The position numbers and the translations under genes are program-made. The notes below the pieces were generated by a model that had not been told where the DNA came from, did not search any database, and saw only the letters and a program-made list of their open reading frames with translations. A DNA stretch of 64,000 nucleotides from Ignavibacteriales bacterium (lineage in GTDB: Bacteria > Bacteroidota > Ignavibacteria > Ignavibacteriales > Melioribacteraceae): positions 40,076 through 104,075 of the forward strand of contig JACOUS010000031.1 of assembly GCA_016177735.1 (NCBI GenBank), read 5' to 3'. Numbering within the stretch: position 1 is the first letter of the stretch; every line of letters begins with the position of its first letter. This document shows, one piece after another, positions 15,938-24,200 of the stretch.

Positions 15938-16540
15938 TCATTTTACTGCACTCATTAATATTTTATTTATCCAAGCCGGTGCAAGTTTAGCATCGTGTAA
16001 GATATTTTCTTTTTTTTCTTTTTTCAAAACAGCCTGTAATTTTTTCAAACTTTCATCTTCCAATTTATTTTGACTAATGCTTTTCAAAGCTTGAATTACC
16101 AAACTGCTTATTTCACCTTTTGCTAACAAATTTTTTGGGCTAGTTTTTTTAAATGTGATTGTTCTCTTTCCGATTTTAATACTTCTTGCCGCCCCATCTG
16201 TCAAGAAAACTGCTTTTAAAGGAATTTGAGTTGATAGTCCTAATTTGTTTAATGCCTGAACACCAGTCGGAATTATTCTTGCCCGATCTCTTTTAGCAAT
16301 GGCAATTGCGATATCTTCTGCGGAAGGATATAATACACCCAAGTCTTTGTCAGTTTTTGGGAATAGATAAATGCCGTGAGCCAAGCGAACCAGCAAGCCC
16401 TTCTCTTCAAGTCTGAATAGTGCTTTTTTAATGCTTTCAGAATTGCCGAAATCCAAAAAGTCATCCACAAACAGAATACTGCCTTTTTGCAGTTTCTTTA
16501 GCTTTTCAGCCACTTTATTTTCTACTACTGGTCTTTCCAT
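15938..16540 (-). CDS. AbiEi-like (DUF6088) antitoxin/regulator
   Basis: This 200-residue DUF6088 protein has an N-terminal winged helix (KGSILFVDDFLDFGNSESIKKALFRLEEKGLLVRL) and the YLFPKTDKDLG hairpin seen in AbiEi antitoxins. A C-terminal domain follows with RTITFKKTSPKNL. It is the upstream gene of the AbiE-like pair. In characterised AbiE systems the antitoxin represses transcription rather than binding the toxin (type IV). A promoter is likely in the 190 bases between its start and the cassette boundary. Confidence 0.85.
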   Translation of the reverse strand: MERPVVENKVAEKLKKLQKGSILFVDDFLDFGNSESIKKALFRLEEKGLLVRLAHGIYLFPKTDKDLGVLYPSAEDIAIAIAKRDRARIIPTGVQALNKLGLSTQIPLKAVFLTDGAARSIKIGKRTITFKKTSPKNLLAKGEISSLVIQALKSISQNKLEDESLKKLQAVLKKEKKENILHDAKLAPAWINKILMSAVK

Positions 16541-16718
16541 GGTTTAAACTCGTCCCAAATATAGCAAATAATTGGGACGAAATAAGAGATGCTGAATAAT
16601 TTTTATTCGGTTGCTTTCCAGGTTGGGTTGCAGCTCTTTTGATTTTGCAGAAGCGTTGGCAGTTTTTGTCATTTTTTAGTCGGTCGGTTTATTCTTTACG
16701 TGTCGGTCTGTAAGCATT

Positions 16719-16923
16719 GGCTTATAACGCCCAGGGCTTTCTGCTGTGCTGATATTCCGTGTTACTTCAGCCCGAACTGTCGCTGAGTAAAGGTAATGCA
16801 GATGATATTATATTCTGTTGCTCGGCTTTATTCGTCCAGCCCGGACTGCAGATGATAAGCGATATGTCGATGAGTTCATATTCTTCAGCCAGCATAGCAG
16901 AAAACCCCTTGTTAGCGGCAGTT
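16719..16923 (-). repeat. attC-like recombination site with 18-bp arms
   Basis: The cores are TTATAAC (16722-16728) and GTTAGCGGCAGTT (16911-16923). The arm GGGCTTTCTGCTGTGCTG (16734-16751) pairs with CAGCATAGCAGAAAACCCC (16890-16908), leaving one extrahelical base, a known attC feature. Its outer core is complementary to the start of its own cassette, GTTAGCGGCAATT (minus strand, 17531). The loop has two partial copies of a CAGCCCG-ACTG...GCAGATGAT sequence. With its flanks it fills the 381-base gap between genes. Confidence 0.7.
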
Positions 16924-17518
16924 ATTTTTTTTCATGTTTCTCAATTATATCATTTACCACGTCAGTAGAGAACTTAATTAAAAGGATACTGTCATCGTAT
17001 AACTCTTTAATCTCTTTAAAGTTTATGACATCGGTTTTGTCCTCTATTGCTTTCTTATCGAAATTAGGAGTTACGCCGTCATTTTTTACTGGATACCTAA
17101 ATGCGTAAGATAATTCGTCTAGCTTATGAATCAACTTCTTTAAACTGGTCAGTTTAGAGTTTAATTTGTTAAATTGCTTTACAACGTCTTTATCTGCATT
17201 GTACTTTTTAAATATGGCTTTCATCTGATTTTCAAATTCAAAATGGAGGTTGTCAATCCGATGAGCAGATTTTCCTTTATATTCAATTTTAGCTTTTAAA
17301 TCTGATACCTTCTCTAATTCAATCAAATTCATTTTGTAGCCTAGCTCAAGTGTATGTCTTATTAGAAAAGCTAGTGGCAAAGCTACTACTGTAATTTCGC
17401 CGGCTGTTATGGATTTGAATAACAAGTCAACGCAATATTGATATTCACCAAAATATCTCCACCACTCTGATTTATATGTCAGTTTTTGATTGTAGTTTAA
17501 TTCTGGTCCTCTTTTCAT
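16922..17518 (-). CDS. HEPN-like hypothetical protein
   Basis: This 198-residue, mostly helical protein was not confidently recognised. FLIRHTLELGYKMNLI (about 52-67), HRIDNLHFEFENQMKAIF (about 86-103) and a RYPVKNDG segment (about 141-148) resemble the helical R-x4-6-H arrangement of HEPN-type proteins often found in defence contexts. It is a single-gene cassette: the start codon lies eight bases from the GTTAGCGGCAATT core and the stop codon overlaps its attC-like site. It could be an accessory to the AIPR gene upstream. Confidence 0.55.
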   Translation of the reverse strand: MKRGPELNYNQKLTYKSEWWRYFGEYQYCVDLLFKSITAGEITVVALPLAFLIRHTLELGYKMNLIELEKVSDLKAKIEYKGKSAHRIDNLHFEFENQMKAIFKKYNADKDVVKQFNKLNSKLTSLKKLIHKLDELSYAFRYPVKNDGVTPNFDKKAIEDKTDVINFKEIKELYDDSILLIKFSTDVVNDIIEKHEKK

Positions 17519-17525
17519 AATTGCC

Positions 17526-17531
17526 GCTAAC
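17526..17531 (-). other. Cassette-boundary core without palindromic arms
   Basis: On the minus strand GTTAGCGGCAATT sits between the AIPR stop codon (17536) and the HEPN-like start (17518). It mirrors the AACTGCCGCTAAC at the start of the next attC-like site. Only five bases separate it from the AIPR stop, so there is no room for an attC. It is either a boundary whose attC was lost or the attI crossover point of the array. Confidence 0.5.
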
Positions 17532-17535
17532 GTTT

Positions 17536-19452
17536 TTAATTTAGCCTCTCTATATTTTTCGCTTGTTGTCCTTTATGCGATTCAAAAATGTCGAACGACA
17601 ACTGGAGTCCGATTGGCACAATTCCCTTATGGGCTTTTTCTAGTTCTGTGTAATGAACAAAAGCATCGTCTTCTGTATGGTCTATGCGGACAAAGCCAAA
17701 GCCTTTAAGAGAGTTGTAATATGTGATTTTGCCAACTTTTTTATTGGCAGTGATTGCAGGTAATAGTTCTTCTGTAAAGGCCCGCGTCAGGTGTGCTTGT
17801 CTTGGCAACTGGGTTGTCTTGTTTAGTACAGATTGCAATTTTGCTTCAAGAGATTTGAAAATTTCCAATGCCTTTGTCCTGTCCCAAAGAGCTTCTAAAA
17901 TTTTGTTGCAATATTTTTCCATTTCCTTATTTCCAGACACATTGATTGGAACCTTTTCGCCAGCAACTTGAATGCGGAACATTAATAATAAATGATATTT
18001 AAAGCGCTTTGATGTTGGATTTAATTCGTAGTCCCTGAAAAATTCCTCTATAATATTTAGGGCTATTCCGCTTGTGTAATAAGGCCAAAAGGAATGATTG
18101 TCTTGAAATAACCGATTATTATATGAACTCAGGAGCTCACCAAAATATCTTTGAGTACTTTGCGGCTCATTTAAAAACATAGCAATAAATGATGCTATTT
18201 GTGACGACAATCCAATTATTTTTTCACTTTTAGCTTTGGATCCGAAAAACTGTCTTGAGCGTCTTTCATAGTAAAGTTTTTTATTCTCCTCCTTGTCGAA
18301 CGTGAGATAAAATTCTTCCAATTTTTTATGAAATGGTTTTAAAATTTCAAATGCTTCATTTTTGACTTCCGTTTGACTATTTGTCGCACGAATGATATCG
18401 TTAATTGTATCATCATCATCCGTGACAATTAATTTTAGAGGAAGCAATACCTTGTCGTTTATGTCCTTTTTAAGATGATGTAATACGTGAGATGTTTGGC
18501 AACCATTAACAATTTGAAATTCGCTTATTTTAAAAGCACTACCAACCTTATTCAATCCTTTTGCCACAATGGTAATTCCATTATTTAATAGAACAAACTT
18601 GTCATTAGCAGTTTTGGTTTCTATGGATTTTTTGATGCCAGAATTCACTTTGTTGTAACCTTGAAAGTCCCGCACATTGTCATAGAAAATTGTCTTGATT
18701 ATTTCTCCGTCCTCATCACTAGTGATTTTTATTAATTCTGATGCGGGAAGAATGCCAAGATAAGATTCTGTTATTTTGTCAATTTTTGGGAGTATAGTAT
18801 GCTTTTCAAAGATTATTTCTTTGGTGATTTTATTTTTGATTTCCCTGTATAGTGATTTTAGTTTGTCTGCGTCTACAGGAATGAACTTGATCTCAAAAAA
18901 TAAGTCGAATTGGTTTAAGTCCTTTATTCCCGAATTTATGATGGTCTGTAAATTCTGGTCTTCTACCCATTTGCCTGTCGTGGCATAGTACAGTTTCAGA
19001 GATGGACTTTTTTCCATCTTAATACTGTTCTTGTAAATGTAATTCTTCAAGTCTCTTAAATTAAGAAGCTCATCTTCAAATTTAAGTTCTCCGTCTCGGA
19101 AAAATTCCTTTACAGAAGCGATGAATGTATTTATAGAACCTAATTCAAATGAGTCAGAGGTTTTGGATTGAATAAAACTAAACTCAATATCTAATAAGTC
19201 TGCGTCTTGAATGAAATAGTCAATTTCCTCCTGAGAAGTTGCTAAGTGATTATTTACCATTATGGCCAACCCGTCAATTCCTGGGTTTCTTGTTCCGCCA
19301 ACATTAATTTTGTCTACAGAGGACCGGTCAGGATAGATTTTAGAAACCAGTACGTAATTAACAAAGTGTTCGAATAGCTTCGATTTGTCAACTCCGCTAT
19401 AGTTAAATTCCGTTTTAAAGTCCTCGATAAAACTTTCAATAATTCTGTCCAT
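17536..19452 (-). CDS. AIPR-family abortive-infection protein with C-terminal cold-shock domain
   Basis: This is a 638-residue protein. The AIPR domain occupies roughly 210-520 and shows the family signature FVLLNNGITIVAKG (about 291) followed by FQIVNGCQTSHVLHHL. An N-terminal domain precedes it. Residues 572-638 form a recognisable cold-shock domain with GKITYYNSLKGFGFVRI (RNP1), DDAFVHYTEL (RNP2) and a terminal strand ending QAKNIERLN. AIPR proteins are linked to abortive phage resistance, and the cold-shock domain adds likely single-stranded nucleic-acid binding. It is the first gene of the array, next to the recombinase and transcribed away from it. Confidence 0.85.
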   Translation of the reverse strand: MDRIIESFIEDFKTEFNYSGVDKSKLFEHFVNYVLVSKIYPDRSSVDKINVGGTRNPGIDGLAIMVNNHLATSQEEIDYFIQDADLLDIEFSFIQSKTSDSFELGSINTFIASVKEFFRDGELKFEDELLNLRDLKNYIYKNSIKMEKSPSLKLYYATTGKWVEDQNLQTIINSGIKDLNQFDLFFEIKFIPVDADKLKSLYREIKNKITKEIIFEKHTILPKIDKITESYLGILPASELIKITSDEDGEIIKTIFYDNVRDFQGYNKVNSGIKKSIETKTANDKFVLLNNGITIVAKGLNKVGSAFKISEFQIVNGCQTSHVLHHLKKDINDKVLLPLKLIVTDDDDTINDIIRATNSQTEVKNEAFEILKPFHKKLEEFYLTFDKEENKKLYYERRSRQFFGSKAKSEKIIGLSSQIASFIAMFLNEPQSTQRYFGELLSSYNNRLFQDNHSFWPYYTSGIALNIIEEFFRDYELNPTSKRFKYHLLLMFRIQVAGEKVPINVSGNKEMEKYCNKILEALWDRTKALEIFKSLEAKLQSVLNKTTQLPRQAHLTRAFTEELLPAITANKKVGKITYYNSLKGFGFVRIDHTEDDAFVHYTELEKAHKGIVPIGLQLSFDIFESHKGQQAKNIERLN

Positions 19453-19473
19453 TGTTGTCTATTTAAAATGTTT

Positions 19474-19556
19474 GCTAACTCATTATTTTACGCAATATAA
19501 ATTATTTAAAGTATTTTCTTAACTTTACTGCGTGTAGTCCAACAAAAAATGGGATT
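19474..19556. other. Candidate attI/promoter region between array and recombinase
   Basis: This segment separates the divergent AIPR and recombinase genes. On the minus strand it reads GAGTTAGCAAAC at 19471-19482, a GTT core like the cassette boundaries, 21 bases before the AIPR start codon. The remainder is AT-rich and must hold both promoters. No paired arms are visible, as expected for attI rather than attC. The assignment rests on position and the short core only. Confidence 0.4.
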
Positions 19557-20378
19557 ATGCGAATGGAAAATAATAAAATTAACCTATTGCGGGAAATTCT
19601 AAGTGTAAGAAATTATGCACCTAAAACTATAGCGATCTATTTAACTGCAATAAACAATTTCTTTTCTTTTTCAAATCAAGTCAGCCCATCACAAAAACTT
19701 CTGTTTGAGTATGCCTTATTCCTTAAAAATAAAAACCTTTCTTTTAGTCATATTAAAAATTCCATTATGGCAGTTAAGTTGTTTTCAGAACTGGTTCTTG
19801 GAATTAAATTGCACAGCAATTTTTTATCACATTATAGAAAAGAAAGAAAACTACCGGACGTTTTAAGTCTAGAAGAAATTAAATTGGTAATTGACAGTAT
19901 AGAAAACCTTAAGCATAGAACAATTATTTCACTAATCTATTCTTGTGGTTTGCGCATTAGCGAATGTGTAAATATTAAGGTAAACGATATTGATTCTATA
20001 CGGATGATGATTAAGGTAATACAATCAAAAGGAAACAAAGATCGCTATGTTCCCCTATCAAACAAAATGCTTTTGCTGATGCGAGAATATTATAAAGAGT
20101 ACAAACCAAAAGAGTTTTTATTTGAAGGACAGATAGAAAAATATTATTCAACACGAAGTATTCAGGCAATTCTTAAAACGGCAATCTCAAAAACAAAAAT
20201 AAAAAAGAAAATTTCTGTGCATTCTTTGCGTCATTCTTACGCAACACACTTGCTTGAGCAAGGAACAGATATCTCTTTAATTCAAAAGCTGCTTGGACAC
20301 AAAGATATTAAAACAACCTTGCTTTATGCTCAAATCAGTCAATCACAAATTTCAAAAAAAAATCAAAAATCCTTTTGA
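19557..20378 (+). CDS. Tyrosine recombinase heading the cassette array
   Basis: This 273-residue site-specific recombinase has an N-terminal SAM-like core-binding domain (about 8-95) and a catalytic domain with Arg133 (SCGLRISE), Lys158, His222-x-x-Arg225 (HSLRHSYATH), His248 (LLGHKDIKTT) and nucleophile Tyr257. The linker KERKLPDVLSLEEI resembles IntI and XerC/D. The extra region that integron integrases carry between the beta-hairpin lysine and the HxxR motif is missing: only about 30 residues lie there. Transcription is divergent from the cassettes, as in integrons. ATG 19563 is an alternative start. Confidence 0.85.
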   Translation: MRMENNKINLLREILSVRNYAPKTIAIYLTAINNFFSFSNQVSPSQKLLFEYALFLKNKNLSFSHIKNSIMAVKLFSELVLGIKLHSNFLSHYRKERKLPDVLSLEEIKLVIDSIENLKHRTIISLIYSCGLRISECVNIKVNDIDSIRMMIKVIQSKGNKDRYVPLSNKMLLLMREYYKEYKPKEFLFEGQIEKYYSTRSIQAILKTAISKTKIKKKISVHSLRHSYATHLLEQGTDISLIQKLLGHKDIKTTLLYAQISQSQISKKNQKSF

Positions 20379-20564
20379 TAGTTTCTAATCGATAGCAATA
20401 CAAAAAGTTTTTATTTGGGTAGTTCTGTCGTAAAGCTCGGTGTTGCCATTTACTTTTAACACACGATTCAGGATGGATTTAATGCCCTCCTTTGATTCCC
20501 TTTTTTGTCCCTACTCAATCACTCAATAAATCTTTATTTTCGCAGTGCGATTAACAACGGTGCG

Positions 20565-21227
20565 ATGAAACAATTAAACAAAATATTTTTGTTACTCATT
20601 TTCTTTTCGCAAGTAATTTTTTCTCAATCGGAAAGTGGTTTTAAGATTGCACGCTTGAAATACAACGGCGGGGGCGATTGGTACAACGATCCTTCCGCGG
20701 AAGTAAATCTTTTGAAATTCATCGCGCAGAATACAAACATTAAAACCGAACCGGCATACGAATTCGTTGAACTTTCCACCGGGAATATTTTTGCGCATCC
20801 GTTTTTATTTATGACCGGACACGGCAACATAGTTTTTTCCGATGCCGAAGTGCAGAAACTGAGAACATATCTCGAGAACGGCGGCTTTCTTTATGTCGAT
20901 GATGATTACGGATTGGACAAAGCGTTCCGCCGCGAAATAAAAAAAGTTTTCCCCGATAAAGAATTGACGGAACTTCCGTTCAGTTACGGCATTTATAATT
21001 GTATGTACGATTTCCGGAACGGTCCGCCGAAAACACACGAGCATGACAACAATCCTCCGCGCGGCTATGGAATATTTGCCGATGGAAGGTTGTGCGTTTA
21101 TTATACTTTTGAAAGCAACCCGAGCGACGGATGGGCTGATGCAAATGTGCACAAAGATCCGGCGGCAAAACGAGAAGAGGCACTCGAATTTGGAACTAAC
21201 ATTGTTGTGTGGATATTAATGAATTGA
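20565..21227 (+). CDS. DUF4159 exported protein
   Basis: This 220-residue protein has a Sec signal peptide (MKQLNKIFLLLIFFSQVIFSQ). The DUF4159 domain shows FLFMTGHGNIVFSDAEVQKLRTYL followed by GGFLYVDDDYGLDKAF (about 82-125). DUF4159 proteins usually accompany MoxR, DUF58 and BatA/BatD-type genes in envelope operons. Here only the DUF4175 gene follows (45 bases). The upstream in-frame extension to 20505 lacks protein character, so ATG 20565 is chosen. A TATTTTCG sequence near 20536 could be a -7 element. Function is not established. Confidence 0.88.
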   Translation: MKQLNKIFLLLIFFSQVIFSQSESGFKIARLKYNGGGDWYNDPSAEVNLLKFIAQNTNIKTEPAYEFVELSTGNIFAHPFLFMTGHGNIVFSDAEVQKLRTYLENGGFLYVDDDYGLDKAFRREIKKVFPDKELTELPFSYGIYNCMYDFRNGPPKTHEHDNNPPRGYGIFADGRLCVYYTFESNPSDGWADANVHKDPAAKREEALEFGTNIVVWILMN

Positions 21228-21272
21228 GCGAATGATTATGAAAAAATACTTGAAAAAAATTAATGCAGAGAA

Positions 21273-24200
21273 ATGAATAACAGTTATTTACACGAAATAA
21301 AGAAACGATTAGCCGAAGTTGAATCGAAAGAGAACAAACGCGATTCGCTGAAAGGATTTTACATTCTTATTTCTGCTCTCTGCTCGTCAATTTTTTTGTT
21401 TAGTCTGCTTGAAGCCGTTTTCAAATTTGATTCAACTCCACGCTCAATATTTTTTTTCTTACTGATAATTTCATTCGTGGGGTTACTCTGCTGGCTGGTT
21501 TTCTTTCCTTTGTTGAAATCGTATTTCAATTTTGCAAAACATGATCATTTAAAAACTGCCGCAAAAGTCGGCAGCAAATTTCATGATATAAGAGATGAGC
21601 TTACAAATGCACTTCAACTTGTTGATGAAAAATCCGGTAACTATTCTTCGCGGCTTGTTGATGCGGCATTCGAACGAGTTTACAAAAGATCACAAAACAT
21701 TAAATTTACCGAAGCAGTAGATTTTAATTCAACAAAAAAATTTTTACGCCTTGCATTTATTACACTTGGAACAGCAATTTTTATTTTCACCGTTTTTCCC
21801 GGGCTCACTTCAGCAGCTTACAGAATTATCAGTTACAACAAAATTTTCACGCCGCCACCAAAATTTATTTTTGAAATCAAACCAGGCAGCACCGAGATTA
21901 CAAAGGGCGATAACATTTCAATCGTTGTAAAAACAATCGGCGGGCAGCCTTCTGAAATTATCTTTTCGACAAAATCGGAAGAACTGACAGATTTCGTAGA
22001 AAAAAAATTAGTACCCGATTCACTCGGCAATTTTAATTTCGAGGCAGCAGCGGTAAAAAGTTCATTCGAATATTTTGCTTCGGCAGAAGGAATAGAAAGC
22101 GATCTTTACAAAATTTCTGTTATCAATAGACCGGTCATAACAAATTTTGAAGTAGAAATTATTCCGCCGGTATATTCAAAACTTCCGTCAATCATTCAAA
22201 AAGATAACGGCAGCATCACTGCTCTTGCCGGCAGCAGAGTGAAAATAAAAATCAATTCATCGCGCGAGTTATCGGGCGCTGCAATTGAATTCGGCGACGC
22301 CACAAAAAAATCGATGAGCATCAATTACGAATCTGCTTCGGCTGAATTCAGCATTCGCAGCGAATCAGATTATAAAATATCGATTAAAGATGTTCAGGGA
22401 TTTTCAAACGTCAATCCGATTACATACTCAATTAAAATACTTGCAGATGAACCGCCGTCAATCGAAATGATTTCCCCGGATGAGAACGTAAAGCTCGGCA
22501 CCGATGGAAAAATTTCTCTCGTAACAAAAATAGCCGATGATTACGGATTCAGCGCGTTGAATCTCAATTATAAATTATCAGCTTCCAAATACAGAACTGC
22601 TTCTGAAGAGTTCACATCGATGCCGATCTCGATCAACAAAAATCTTAAAGAAGATGAAATTTATTACGTGTGGGACCTCGCTCCGCTTGTACTTGCAGAG
22701 GGCGAAACACTTTCATACTATCTTGAAATCTTTGACAACGATAATGTGAACGGACCGAAATCGGCAAAGACTTCACTTTTCACAATTCAAGTTCCTTCGA
22801 TTGATGAATTGTTTGCACAAGCCGATAACACGCAGCAGGATGCCGCAAAAGACCTTGCCAAAACTTTGGAAGAAGCTGAAAAGCTGAATCAGGAAATGCA
22901 AAAGATCGGCAATGATTTGAAACAGAACTCCCGCGAAATTTCTTGGCAGGAAAAGGAACGGGCGGAAAAAGCCGCGGATAAATTCAAAGAACTCGCAAAT
23001 AAGATTGAAGATGTTTCGCAAAAATTATCAGAGATGCAGAAAGAATTGATGCAGAATAACCTCGTCTCGGAAGAGACTTTGCAAAAGTACAATGAGCTTC
23101 AAGATTTGCTCGATCAATTCAACAGCGAAGAATTAAAAGAAGCATTGAAACGGATGCAAGAATCTTTGCAAAGTTTGATGCGCGATAAAGTGCAGATGTC
23201 GCTCGAAGAATTGAAAGCCAACGAAGAATATTTTAAGAAAAGTATCGAAAGAACTCTGAATCTTTTAAAACGAATTCAAGTAGAACAAAAAGTTGATGAA
23301 TTAATTAAACGAACAGAGGACATTTCTGAAAAACTCGATGAGCTGCAAAACAAAACCGAGCAAAATAATCTTAATGACAAAAGTAAAAGAGACGAACTGG
23401 GTAAACGGCAGAATGATCTTTCGAACAATCTTGAAAACATGAAAGATGAAATGGAAAAGCTGAATGAAAAAATGAACGAGCTGAGTGATATGCCGAAAGA
23501 AGAGATGGAAAAACTTTTGAAGGACTTTGAGAAACAAAACAACCAGCAACTTTCACAAGAAGCGCAGCAGAATTTAGAGCAGATGCAGAAGAACAAAGCT
23601 TCGCAGAATCAACAGCAGCTATCGCAAAATATGCAGAGCATGAAAAATCAATTGCAATCTCTGCAATCGGCAATGCAGCAGAAAAATCAGATGCAGACTT
23701 TTTATGAGATGATGAAAATTTTGGATGATCTTGTTACTCTTTCAAAAGATCAGGAGGAATTGAAGAACAACACAAATAAATTGAGCCCGACTTCACCGGA
23801 GTTACGGGAAAACTCGCGCATGCAGAGCAATCTGCAAAGCAGCCTAAGTAGAGTTTTGCAAAACATGGGAAGCCTCTCGCAAAAATCTTTTGCGATAACA
23901 CCCGAAATGGGAAAGGCACTCGGCGAAGCTTACTCGCAAATGCAGCAGTCAATCGGTGCAATGCAAAATCAGAATGCGCCGCTCGCCGCACAATTGCAAG
24001 GCAAAGCAATGTCGCATCTCAATGAAGCCGCAAATCTTGTTAAAGGCGGAATGGATCAAATGATGAGCGGCGGGCAAGGCGGCGGAATGATGAGTTTGAT
24101 GCAGCAGCTTCAGCAGATGGCACAACAGCAGATGAACTTGAATCAACTTACGCAGATGATGAACCAAGGGCAGATGACGCAGCAGATGCTTGCACAAATG

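Larger units (their letters stand above)
7637..20378 (-). mobile_element. Integron-like gene-cassette array with divergent tyrosine recombinase
   Basis: All cargo genes in 7741-19452 are on the minus strand, and six regions of 37-205 bp between them form long imperfect palindromes bounded by AAC/GTT cores; a seventh degenerate site lies at the far end. Most cassette 5' ends are complementary to the start of their own attC-like site; for example cassette start GTTATAAGCCAATGC (near 16722) versus the sequence GTTATAGCCAGTGC at 14799. This is expected when cassettes circularise and reinsert at a G^TT core. A divergent tyrosine recombinase heads the array. The block differs in gene content from both flanks. 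It could be a true integron variant or an attC cluster whose IntI is elsewhere. Confidence 0.7.

Noticed and set aside
7637..19479. CRISPR array as explanation of the repeated sites
   Set aside because: The repeated units are long variable palindromes separated by whole genes, not short identical repeats with uniform spacers.
19557..20378. Canonical integron integrase IntI or phage integrase
   Set aside because: The IntI-specific extra region is missing, and no phage genes or tRNA attachment site are nearby.
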